A stretch of DNA of 6,582 bases from Nitrospira sp. (GCA_015904075.1 JABMDH010000085.1:1-6582); one strand, 5' to 3'. Counted from the first letter of the stretch, positions 1 through 5,696 are shown. The notes: generated from the sequence alone by a model not told the origin. A program made the numbers and translations.

Positions 1-2
1 AG

Positions 3-719
3 CGGGTTACGTTGGGCGATCAAACAAGAGCAGCTCACCTTGTTTTTTCGCCTGGGCAGGTTAACACCGTTGCCGGTTTTACCGGTTGTAACCGTTTAAC
101 GGGCAGCTTTGAATTACTCACCGATAATATGATTAAATTTTCACCACTTGCCGTTACAAAAATGGCTTGTATGAATAGTGGCGATGCAGAATCAAATTTT
201 TTGTCTGCACTTAATAAAACCAGTAAGTGGATCATCCGCAACCGGGAACTTTATTTTTATGAAGAAGATAAACTGTTGGTGAAGTTTGCATCTGTTGATG
301 CAGCTGTTGCCAAGCTGGAAGGTAACTGGGAGTTGAATTATATTTCGGGCAGCCGAATTGCATTTGATGGTTTGTACAAAGAAAAGATGCTACTTGGATT
401 TGCAAATAATGAATTTAGAGTGCTAATAACAAAGACTAAGATTGCACAGTTTGGATTAAATTATCAAAACTGTCGTAATCAAATATTTGAAGTTCGCGGG
501 GTTACCTCGTTAAATACAACGAATCTACAAGGAGTCGCTTTTGATTGGCGACATTACGGGGGTCCCTTAGCAATACTCCGTCTGTGTCGTTACGTCCGCT
601 TTGAGATTCTTAAAGATACAAAACAAACTAGGAAGCGAATCCCAATCCCGAAGACTATCTACCAACTGCAAGGCGGCCTCATCCTGAAACAAGCAAGGAA
701 ATCCAAGAAAGACAAATGA
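3..719 (+). CDS. META-domain (HslJ-like) protein, 5'-truncated by the window edge, with degenerate C-terminal part
   Basis: The frame is open to the left edge, so the TTG at 12 is unlikely to be the true start and the N-terminus lies outside. The first ~90 residues match a META domain (DUF306, as in HslJ): AGFTGCNRLTGSF, then FSPLAVTKMAC, then an acidic/aromatic strand ending LLVKFAS. A second META domain begins at LEGNWELNYISGSRIAFDGLY, but its expected GNTSCN-type core is missing. After about position 425 the sequence resembles no family I know and ends in a basic tail (RKSKKDK). META proteins are usually small periplasmic or lipoprotein-anchored domains of poorly defined function; no signal peptide is visible because the start is missing. 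The AT-rich codons differ strongly from all genes downstream. The 3' half may be a decayed or recombined tail, so this may be a pseudogene. The META assignment is secure; integrity is doubtful. Confidence 0.65.
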   Translation, partial: RVTLGDQTRAAHLVFSPGQVNTVAGFTGCNRLTGSFELLTDNMIKFSPLAVTKMACMNSGDAESNFLSALNKTSKWIIRNRELYFYEEDKLLVKFASVDAAVAKLEGNWELNYISGSRIAFDGLYKEKMLLGFANNEFRVLITKTKIAQFGLNYQNCRNQIFEVRGVTSLNTTNLQGVAFDWRHYGGPLAILRLCRYVRFEILKDTKQTRKRIPIPKTIYQLQGGLILKQARKSKKDK

Positions 720-777
720 AGATTAATTCGCTAGAGAGTCATGAGATGCAAGTGGTTGATTCAGAAAAGGGAGGCCT

Positions 778-957
778 ATGCAAACAGTCTTGTTGCTCAC
801 CATCTCCAACATCTTCATGACCTTTGCCTGGTATGGGCATCTGAAGTACAAAGATTCGCCCTTGTGGATCGTGATTTTGGCCAGCTGGGGGATCGCGTTT
901 TTCGAATATTGTCTGCAAGTGCCGGCAAATCGGATCGGGCACAGCCCTGGTGATTAA
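778..957 (+). pseudogene. DUF486 (DMT-type) small membrane protein, N-terminal fragment (59 codons)
   Basis: The ATG at 778 follows a good ribosome binding site (AAGGGAGG, 767-774). The product begins MQTVLLLTISNIFMTFAWYG, a first membrane helix, followed by a second helix at about residues 28-47 and the family signature FFEYCLQVPANRIGH (residues 41-55). DUF486 proteins are four-helix inner-membrane proteins of about 110-120 residues, related to the drug/metabolite transporter superfamily; their substrate is unknown. Here the family match stops at H55 (codon 940-942), and four unrelated residues (SPGD) precede a TAA. The missing second half is found in another frame at 1098-1268, so the gene has been interrupted by an insertion of about 155 bp. 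A functional four-helix protein is unlikely. Confidence 0.8.
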
Positions 958-1097
958 TGGCGATTCGTTATGAAATCACGCAGACACGGCGTGAGGGAAG
1001 GAGGCGTACTCTATTGGAGTACGTTGACTGACTGAGCGGCGAGCCCGCCAGCCGCAGCAGTGTATCCGTGATTGCAGTAGAAGCGTTCATGGGTCAT
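943..1097. mobile_element. Insertion of ~155 bp (MITE-like) splitting the DUF486 gene
   Basis: DUF486 homology stops after H55 (940-942) and resumes at QGGEF (1098 onward), leaving about 155 foreign bases and a frame change. The ends form an imperfect inverted repeat: GCCCTGGTGATTAATG (944-959) against the reverse complement of 1088-1103 (GCCCTGATGACCCATG), 12 of 16 positions matching. Internally there is a hairpin with a 7-bp stem, CGTACTC (1005-1011) and GAGTACG (1017-1023), and a GC-rich 5-bp stem, GCGGC/GCCGC (1036-1055). The flanks carry GGGCAC (937-942) and GGTCAT (1092-1097), which could be a diverged target duplication. There is no transposase. A 24-codon frame (957-1031) has no recognisable product. 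The exact ends are uncertain because the right terminal repeat overlaps sequence assigned to the protein. Confidence 0.5.
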
Positions 1098-1268
1098 CAG
1101 GGCGGAGAATTCACGGCGGCCCAATTGAAAACAATCCAGGAAGTGATTACCCTAGTCGTGTTTTGCATCTTCTCGGTCTGGTATCTCAAAGAGCCACTGA
1201 AATGGAACTATCTCGTCGGCTTTGGCATGATGGCCGGCGCCGTCTTCATAATCTTCAAAGAATGGTGA
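1068..1268 (+). pseudogene. DUF486 (DMT-type) small membrane protein, C-terminal fragment
   Basis: This is the second half of the gene that starts at 778. From about 1098 the product reads QGGEFTAAQLKTIQEVITL, the highly conserved centre of DUF486, then two more predicted membrane helices (around ITLVVFCIFSVWYL and YLVGFGMMAGAVFIIF) joined by KEPLKWN, and ends KEW with stop TGA 1266-1268. A GTG at 1068 and an ATG at 1089 could open the frame, but the first residues (VIAVEAF) come from the inserted element and no convincing ribosome binding site precedes them. The two fragments sit in different frames, so normal reading cannot rejoin them. Well-preserved sequence on both sides suggests a recent insertion. 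Confidence 0.75.
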
Positions 1269-1276
1269 GCTAAGCA

Positions 1277-1304
1277 CGTCATGCGTCATTCGTCAAACGT
1301 CAAT
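1277..1304 (+). repeat. Heptad array, four CGTCANN units, left flank of the four-helix-bundle gene
   Basis: Four consecutive 7-bp units are visible: CGTCATG, CGTCATT, CGTCAAA, CGTCAAT. The first five bases are invariant and the last two vary. The array starts 8 bp after the DUF486 stop and ends 19 bp before the ATG of the next gene. It is the inverted partner of the array at 1717-1744. An 11-bp palindrome GATGATTCATC (1309-1319) follows immediately. Confidence 0.85.
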
Positions 1305-1323
1305 CGGGGATGATTCATCGAGA

Positions 1324-1728
1324 ATGGAACTGATCAAGTCGTTTGAGGATCTCGATGTGTGGAAGGTCGGGAGAGAAGTCAGGCAGGATCTGTATCGGCT
1401 GGCCAAGCAACTTCCCAAACACGAGCAGTACTGCCTAGGTCAGCAAGTCCGCACAGCAGGAGTCTCTCTCACTGCCAACATTGCTGAAGGATACGGGCGC
1501 TTCCATTTTAAAGAAAATGTGCAGTTCTGCCGGATCGCGCGAGGGTCAGCCTATGAGTTGCTCGACCACTTAATAACCTGTCACGATCAGGGCTATACGG
1601 ATGAGAAGTGCCATCAAGAGCTTCGTGGGAAACTGGTTCGATTTATTCAGCTTGTAAACGGCTATATTCGGAGCATCGGACAATCTGGCATGGGAAAGAC
1701 GGGTTGTTCCGTTGCGAATGACGATTGA
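1324..1728 (+). CDS. Four-helix-bundle protein (23S rRNA intervening-sequence protein / S23 family)
   Basis: The product has 134 residues, near the family norm of about 115-130. Hallmarks are visible in order: FEDLDVWKVGREV near the start, QLPKHEQYCLGQQVRTAGVSL, the signature NIAEGYGR (about residues 53-60), and FCRIARGSAYELLDHL. This is the four-helix-bundle family of TIGR02436/PF05635, encoded in 23S rRNA intervening sequences of several bacteria and structurally similar to the Avd accessory protein of diversity-generating retroelements. Known members form oligomeric helical bundles and may bind nucleic acid; the cellular role is not established. The ATG at 1324 has no strong ribosome binding site; GGGGAT at 1306-1311 is the nearest candidate. 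The last codons and the stop (TGA 1726-1728) lie inside the right heptad array, so the array sets the C-terminus. No 23S rRNA is present, so this is a free-standing copy. Confidence 0.88.
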   Translation: MELIKSFEDLDVWKVGREVRQDLYRLAKQLPKHEQYCLGQQVRTAGVSLTANIAEGYGRFHFKENVQFCRIARGSAYELLDHLITCHDQGYTDEKCHQELRGKLVRFIQLVNGYIRSIGQSGMGKTGCSVANDD

Positions 1729-1744
1729 CGCATGACGAGTGACG
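1717..1744 (+). repeat. Heptad array, four NNTGACG units, right flank of the four-helix-bundle gene
   Basis: The units are AATGACG, ATTGACG, CATGACG, AGTGACG. These are the reverse complement of the CGTCANN type at 1277-1304, so the two arrays could pair over the gene as a long interrupted stem. The array overlaps the stop codon of the four-helix-bundle gene and ends 24 bp before the ATPase start. Confidence 0.85.
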
Positions 1745-1753
1745 AGACAGCCA

Positions 1754-1761
1754 GGGAGGGG
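1754..1761 (+). promoter_or_regulatory. Ribosome binding site fixing the ATPase start at 1769
   Basis: GGGAGGGG lies 7 bp upstream of ATG 1769. The frame also has a GTG at 1739, but it lies inside the heptad array, has no ribosome binding site and would add only ten residues, so 1769 is preferred. Confidence 0.7.
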
Positions 1762-1768
1762 CAGTAAT

Positions 1769-4264
1769 ATGCCAAAGGCGAAAAAGACGGTAGCGCCAAC
1801 ACAATCTTCCGCGGAAGACTTTGAAAAGCTCGGCGTCTTTTACATGGGCCGGCCCTATGATCTGGCGGCCAAACAGGCCAAGCCGGGCTGGCTCCTGTAC
1901 GATTCGAAAGATCTGGTGACGCATGCGGTCTGTGTCGGCATGACCGGCAGCGGCAAGACCGGCCTGTGTCTGGCCTTGCTTGAAGAGGCGGCGATCGACA
2001 ACATTCCCGCCATCATCATCGATCCGAAGGGCGACCTTGGCAATTTGATGCTCACATTTCCTTCTCTCACAGGCGAAGACTTCCAGCCCTGGATCAACGA
2101 AGACGATGCACGGAAGAAAGGGTTGGCTCCTGCCGATTATGCCAGGGCGCAGGCTGAACTCTGGGCAAAAGGTCTGGCGGGTTGGCAACAGGATGGTGCC
2201 CGCATCCAGCGGCTTCGGGATGCAGCGGATGTGGTGATCTACACGCCCGGGAGCAGTGCCGGATTACCGGTTTCTATTCTCAAATCGTTTGCCGCACCGG
2301 CCGCCGATGTGCGTGAAGATGCAGAATTGCTGCGCGAACGCATCAGCACGACCGTGACGAGTTTGTTCGGGTTACTCGGGATCGAGGCCGATCCGATCCA
2401 AAGCCGCGAGCATATTCTCATGTCGACGATTCTCGATCAGACCTGGAGGAAAGAGGAAGATCTTGATCTGGCGACATTGATCCACGCGATTCAATCGCCG
2501 CCTGTGTCGAAGATCGGCGTGATGGATGTGGAGTCCTTCTTCCCCTCGAAAGACCGATTTGCCCTCGCGATGAAGCTGAATAATCTGCTGGCTGCTCCAG
2601 GGTTTCAGGCCTGGTTGGAAGGCGAGGCGCTGGACATCCAGTCGTTGCTCTATACATCGGCAGGAAAGCCGCGACATGCGATTTTTTCCATCGCCCATTT
2701 GAATGATGCCGAGCGGATGTTCTTTGTCACCCTGTTGCTCAGTCAGATGGTCGGGTGGATGAGGGCGCAATCGGGCACAACCAGCCTGCGCGCACTCCTC
2801 TATATGGATGAGATCTTCGGGTATTTCCCTCCGGTCTCGAATCCGCCTTCAAAGTTGCCGTTGATGACCTTGCTGAAACAAGCGCGTGCATTCGGGCTCG
2901 GCGTCGTCCTGGCTACGCAGAATCCCGTCGATCTCGACTACAAGGGGCTGGCCAACACCGGGACCTGGTTCATCGGGCGCTTGCAAACGGAACGGGACAA
3001 GGCTCGTGTACTCGAAGGGTTGGAGGGGGCCTCCTCTAGTGCCGGGAAGAAGTTTGACAAGGGACGGATGGAACAGACGCTAGCCGGTCTCGGCAACCGC
3101 ATTTTTCTGATGAACAACGTGCATGAGGATGAACCAGTCGTGTTTGAGACCCGCTGGTGTCTGTCCTACCTCCGTGGCCCTCTCACCAGGACGCAGATCA
3201 AAACACTCATGGAGCCGGTGAGGCGTCAAGCGTCAAGCGTCAAGCGTCAAGCGGACGGAATAGGTGCATCAACTTCTTCACGAATGACGAATGACGGTTC
3301 ACGATTGACGTCCGCTCGCCCGATGTTGCCTCCAGACGTTCCGCAATATTTTGTACCGTTGCGTGGGAGTCAGCCGGGGGGAAGTGAATTGGTCTATGCC
3401 CCGATGCTGCTAGGCTCGTCGCAGATTCGCTTTTCTGATTCAAAGAGCGGGATTGATAGCACGCAGGACCTTGCGGTGTTGGCAGCCATGACAGACGGTC
3501 CTGTCGTCGTCGACTGGGAGCGGTCGATAGCGACGGAGTTGGCCGTAGATGATTTGGAACAGAATCCAGAAGGCGGAGCGCAGTTTCTTGCGCTCCCGGC
3601 GAGCGCCGGCAAGGCCAGGAGTTATGCCGATTGGAGCAAGGATTTTGGTGGCTGGTTGTTCAGGACACAGAAGGTGGAGTTGTTCAAGAGTCCCAGCACG
3701 AAGGACGTCTCCACACCGGATGAGTCCGAGCAGGATTTCCGTGTGCGGTTACAGCAGACCGGGCGGGAACAGCGAGATAAGGGCGCCGAGATGCTTCGCC
3801 AGAAATATGCTTCGAAGATGACGACACTTCAAGAACGTATCAGACGAGCAACGCTGGCAAAGGAAAAACAGCAGGCGGAATCCCGTTCCAGCCAAGTGCA
3901 GGCAGCGATCTCTGTCGGAGCCTCCATCCTCGGCGCGTTTCTCGGACGGAAGGCGATTAGCGTCTCGAACATCGGGCGTGCCACGACCGCGGTTCGGAGC
4001 GCAGGCCGGGTCATGAAGGAGTCGCAGGATGTCGGGGCGGCGGAAGAAAATGTGGCGGTGCTTCAACAGCAGCTGGCCGATCTCGAAGCACAATTCAAGT
4101 CGGAGAGTGACGCATTGGCGGCGGCAACCGATCCGTTGAACGAAAATCTCGACACTATTTCAATCAAGCCTACCAAGGCCAACATTGCCGTCAAACTCGT
4201 GGCGCTGGTCTGGACCCCTCACTGGCGCGATGCAGGTGGAGCAACGACACCAGCCTGGTCCTAG
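1769..4264 (+). CDS. HerA/FtsK-superfamily P-loop ATPase (DUF87-like) with coiled-coil C-terminal module
   Basis: The product is an 831-residue, apparently cytoplasmic protein. It has a Walker A at 57-64 (GMTGSGKT), a strand IIIDPKGDL at 82-90, a classical Walker B LLYMDEI at 343-349, and the sensor-like stretch RAFGLGVVLATQNP ending at about 386, followed by FIGRLQTERDKARVLEGL. This layout is that of HerA/VirB4/FtsK-type hexameric motors that pump DNA or protein; its own substrate is unknown. A basic Ser-rich linker (486-514) is encoded by an inverted heptad pair. The C-terminal module follows: a domain starting PPDVPQYFVPLRG (about 521), a coiled coil (651-709), a Gly-rich hydrophobic stretch ISVGASILGAFLG (about 713-726), a second coiled coil (745-798) and a terminal strand ending VALVWTPHW. 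Nothing here shows whether it acts in DNA repair, transfer or defence. The upstream gene is only 40 bp away, so it may be read from an upstream promoter; none is evident directly before it. Confidence 0.82.
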   Translation: MPKAKKTVAPTQSSAEDFEKLGVFYMGRPYDLAAKQAKPGWLLYDSKDLVTHAVCVGMTGSGKTGLCLALLEEAAIDNIPAIIIDPKGDLGNLMLTFPSLTGEDFQPWINEDDARKKGLAPADYARAQAELWAKGLAGWQQDGARIQRLRDAADVVIYTPGSSAGLPVSILKSFAAPAADVREDAELLRERISTTVTSLFGLLGIEADPIQSREHILMSTILDQTWRKEEDLDLATLIHAIQSPPVSKIGVMDVESFFPSKDRFALAMKLNNLLAAPGFQAWLEGEALDIQSLLYTSAGKPRHAIFSIAHLNDAERMFFVTLLLSQMVGWMRAQSGTTSLRALLYMDEIFGYFPPVSNPPSKLPLMTLLKQARAFGLGVVLATQNPVDLDYKGLANTGTWFIGRLQTERDKARVLEGLEGASSSAGKKFDKGRMEQTLAGLGNRIFLMNNVHEDEPVVFETRWCLSYLRGPLTRTQIKTLMEPVRRQASSVKRQADGIGASTSSRMTNDGSRLTSARPMLPPDVPQYFVPLRGSQPGGSELVYAPMLLGSSQIRFSDSKSGIDSTQDLAVLAAMTDGPVVVDWERSIATELAVDDLEQNPEGGAQFLALPASAGKARSYADWSKDFGGWLFRTQKVELFKSPSTKDVSTPDESEQDFRVRLQQTGREQRDKGAEMLRQKYASKMTTLQERIRRATLAKEKQQAESRSSQVQAAISVGASILGAFLGRKAISVSNIGRATTAVRSAGRVMKESQDVGAAEENVAVLQQQLADLEAQFKSESDALAAATDPLNENLDTISIKPTKANIAVKLVALVWTPHWRDAGGATTPAWS
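3224..3251 (+). repeat. Perfect heptad array inside the ATPase gene, four CGTCAAG units
   Basis: Four identical tandem copies of CGTCAAG lie within the coding sequence. Because 7 is not a multiple of 3, the units are read in rotating frames and give RQASSVKRQA rather than a repeated peptide. With the opposite array at 3283-3310 they form an inverted pair around a 31-bp centre. Confidence 0.92.
3283..3310 (+). repeat. Opposite-strand heptad array inside the ATPase gene, NNTGACG type
   Basis: The units are AATGACG, AATGACG, GTTCACG, ATTGACG, with the third unit one base off the consensus. The array is the inverted partner of 3224-3251. The full structure of 28 + 31 + 28 bp is 87 bp, exactly 29 codons, so it leaves the ATPase frame intact. 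Confidence 0.85.
3335..4264 (+). repeat. Copy 1 of a ~930-bp direct duplication (ATPase C-terminal module)
   Basis: This segment aligns without gaps to 4696-5625 at a constant offset of 1361 bp, from the GAY-GTK-CCG-CAA codons to the stop codon. The last dozen codons differ the most, although GCCTGG near the stop is shared. The flanks on both sides are unrelated. Nucleotide differences are scattered and many are synonymous. Confidence 0.95.
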
Positions 4265-4304
4265 CCTGCATGATTCATGAGCGCTTCTGCTGCTTCGAGG
4301 AATG

Positions 4305-4332
4305 GAGTTGCGAGTTTCGAGTTTCATGTTTC
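4305..4332 (+). repeat. Heptad array of a second type, GAGTTTC-like, four units
   Basis: The units are GAGTTGC, GAGTTTC, GAGTTTC, ATGTTTC, again 28 bp. Two CGTCA motifs follow at 4332-4336 and 4342-4346, echoing the first heptad type. The array lies 40 bp after the ATPase stop, in the 148-bp spacer before the GAF fragment. No inverted GAAACTC partner array is seen in the window. Confidence 0.75.
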
Positions 4333-4363
4333 GTCACAAAACGTCATGAATAATACGGGCTAA

Positions 4364-4394
4364 CCCGATCGGGAATAGGGCCATTCTTCCCTAT
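4364..4394. promoter_or_regulatory. Palindromes upstream of the GAF fragment, possible regulatory site
   Basis: There is a perfect 10-bp palindrome CCCGATCGGG (4364-4373), followed by an inverted repeat ATAGGG (4375-4380) and CCCTAT (4389-4394). A -10-like TATAGT at 4392-4397 sits 15 bp before the TTG at 4413. No clear -35 is present, so this is only a candidate operator or promoter for the truncated GAF gene. Confidence 0.25.
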
Positions 4395-4412
4395 AGTATT
4401 GTCTCTGCCAAA

Positions 4413-4733
4413 TTGAGTACCTTAGCCTACTTTCCACTAGTCGATGGGGGGGGCGTGACGCCAATACCTTCATGCGAATCCGCAAGGCTCGAAGCGCTCG
4501 ATCGCTACGAGATTCTCGGTACCGAATCAGATTCCGCGTTTGACGATCTGGCGCGCCTCGCTTCCTATCTCTGCCGTACACCCATCGCAGCGATTTCCTT
4601 CGTCGATGCTGAGCGCCAATGGTTCAAGTCCTCCGTGGGATTGGACCACAAGGAAGCCCCGAGGGAAGGGGCGTTCTGCGCCCATACCATTGTAGGATGT
4701 GCCGCAACACTTCGTGCCGCTACGTGGCAGTAA
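4413..4733 (+). pseudogene. Truncated GAF-domain signalling protein, N-terminal fragment
   Basis: The reading frame gives SARLEALDRYEILGTESDSAFDDLARLASYLCRTPIAAISFVDAERQWFKSSVGLD and EAPREGAFCAHTIV (split here for length). This is the classic N-terminus of GAF-domain histidine kinases and diguanylate cyclases, in which a short leader and the first GAF strands precede the signalling output domain. The match ends at about 4695; the remaining residues (CAATLRAATWQ) are out-of-frame reading of the duplicated ATPase module, with a TAA at 4731-4733. All downstream GAF and output domains are gone, so no signalling function is expected. A TTG at 4413 or GTG at 4455 would be the start; neither has an obvious ribosome binding site. 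A run of eight G at 4446-4453 lies near the start. Confidence 0.75.
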
Positions 4734-5625
4734 GCCGGACGGAAGCGAATTGGTTTACGTGCCGATGTTGTTGGGGGCCTCACAGATTCGCTTCTCCGAT
4801 GCAAAGAGTGGAATCGACAGCACGCAGGATGTGACGGTCTTGGCGCCGATGGCGGACGGTCCTGTGGCCGTCGACTGGGATTGGTCGACAGCGACGGATC
4901 TCGTCGTGGCCGATCTGGAACAGAATCCAGAGGAGGATGCGCAGTTTCTTGCACTGCCGGCCAGTGCCGGCAAGGCCAAGAGCTACGCCGATTGGAACAA
5001 GGATTTCGGTGGGTGGCTTTTTAGAACGCAAAAAGTCGAGTTATTCAGAAGCCCGAGCACCAAGGATGTCTCAACACCGGACGAGTCCGAGCGGGACTTT
5101 CGCGTGCGGTTACAGCAGACCGGACGGGAACAACGAGATAAGGGTGCCGAGATGCTCCGCCAGAAGTATGCTTCGAAGATGACGACGCTTCAAGAACGCA
5201 TCAGGCGGGCAGCGCTGGCAAAGGAAAAACAGCAGGCTGAATCCCGCTCCAGCCAAGTGCAAGCGGCGATTTCTGTCGGAGCCTCCATCCTGGGGGCGTT
5301 TCTCGGGCGGAAGACAATCAGCGCCTCGAACATCGGGCGCGCCACCACGGCGATCAGGAGCGCAGGACGGGTCATGAAGGAGTCGCAGGATGTCGGGGCG
5401 GCGGAAGAAAATGTGACTGCGCTCCAACAGCAGCTAGCCGATCTTGAAGCGCAATTCAAGTCGGAGAGTGATGCACTGGCTGCGGCAACGGATCCGTTGA
5501 ACGAAAAACTCGAAACTGTTTCTATCAAACCCACCAAGGCCAACATTGCCGTCAAACTTGTGGCGTTGGTCTGGACTCCTCACTGGCGGAATCGCAATGG
5601 GCAGCTCATTCAGGCCTGGCAGTAA
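4696..5625 (+). repeat. Copy 2 of the ~930-bp direct duplication
   Basis: This copy is collinear with 3335-4264 and has no indels. It begins abruptly after the truncated GAF sequence (junction about 4693-4697) and runs to its own stop. There are about 32 amino-acid replacements over roughly 295 aligned residues before the divergent C-terminal tail. They cluster in the first ~110 residues and are few in the coiled-coil part. Confidence 0.95.
4699..5625 (+). CDS. Stand-alone C-terminal module of the HerA-like ATPase (no motor domain)
   Basis: The product is about 308 residues if the GTG at 4699 is used. It equals the last ~308 residues of the preceding ATPase: the domain starting PQHFVPLRG, a coiled coil (about 128-186), the Gly-rich stretch ISVGASILGAFLG (about 190-203), a second coiled coil (222-275) and the end strand VALVWTPHW. 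It lacks Walker A and B, so it cannot hydrolyse ATP. The frame is closed by a TAG at 4693-4695 just upstream, and no proper ribosome binding site precedes GTG 4699. ATG 4765 (M23) is an alternative, and the overlap with the GAF fragment stop (4731-4733) would allow coupled translation. It is either a remnant of a second full ATPase gene or an expressed partner that could co-assemble with the ATPase through the coiled coils. The intact frame and many synonymous changes argue that it was under selection for a long time. Confidence 0.65.
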   Translation: MPQHFVPLRGSKPDGSELVYVPMLLGASQIRFSDAKSGIDSTQDVTVLAPMADGPVAVDWDWSTATDLVVADLEQNPEEDAQFLALPASAGKAKSYADWNKDFGGWLFRTQKVELFRSPSTKDVSTPDESERDFRVRLQQTGREQRDKGAEMLRQKYASKMTTLQERIRRAALAKEKQQAESRSSQVQAAISVGASILGAFLGRKTISASNIGRATTAIRSAGRVMKESQDVGAAEENVTALQQQLADLEAQFKSESDALAAATDPLNEKLETVSIKPTKANIAVKLVALVWTPHWRNRNGQLIQAWQ

Positions 5626-5696
5626 GTATTGGCCATCATGCGCTCCACGGCATGTGTCAACCGGCAAGGAGGAATCAGGGGCCTCTTAATCCGGAG

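Larger units (their letters stand above)
1277..1744 (+). mobile_element. Candidate mobile cassette: four-helix-bundle gene bounded by inverted heptad arrays
   Basis: One gene of the 23S rRNA intervening-sequence-protein family is enclosed by two 28-bp heptad arrays in opposite orientation (1277-1304 and 1717-1744), 468 bp in total. The gene class is known from insertions in 23S rRNA genes of Leptospira and Coxiella, where it also sits between inverted flanks. A short version of the same inverted heptad pair, without the gene, occurs at 3224-3310. That the whole unit moves is my inference; no transposase is present and no target duplication is evident. Confidence 0.35.

Noticed and set aside
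937..1097. Programmed translational bypass across the DUF486 insert, since matching Gly-His codons (GGG CAC and GGT CAT) stand at both sides
   Set aside because: A 155-base hop far exceeds the known 50-base case of T4 gene 60. The matched codons are better explained as insertion ends or target duplication. A disrupted gene is the simpler reading.
1324..1728. Accessory protein (Avd) of a diversity-generating retroelement
   Set aside because: There is no reverse transcriptase, template repeat or variable repeat in the window. The signature residues fit the 23S intervening-sequence type better.
1277..1744. CRISPR array or spacer-repeat locus because of regularly repeated short units
   Set aside because: The units are 7 bp, directly adjacent without spacers, and inverted between sides. 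No cas genes are present.
1643..2188. Reverse-strand open frame of 181 codons opposite the ATPase start
   Set aside because: It is a shadow of the high-GC forward coding region, spans two clear forward genes and has no recognisable domain.
4269..4279. CATGATTCATG palindrome after the ATPase stop as a terminator
   Set aside because: It has only a 5-bp stem with a 1-base centre and no following T run, so it cannot act as an intrinsic terminator.
5506..5523. GAAACTC-like stretch as the inverted partner of the GAGTTTC array
   Set aside because: It is a single occurrence inside conserved coding sequence of the duplicated module, with no 7-bp repetition.
5666..5680. AAGGAGGAATCAGG resembling a ribosome binding site and start region on the + strand
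   Set aside because: No start codon or open frame follows. A stop appears within a few codons, so at most it is a relic.
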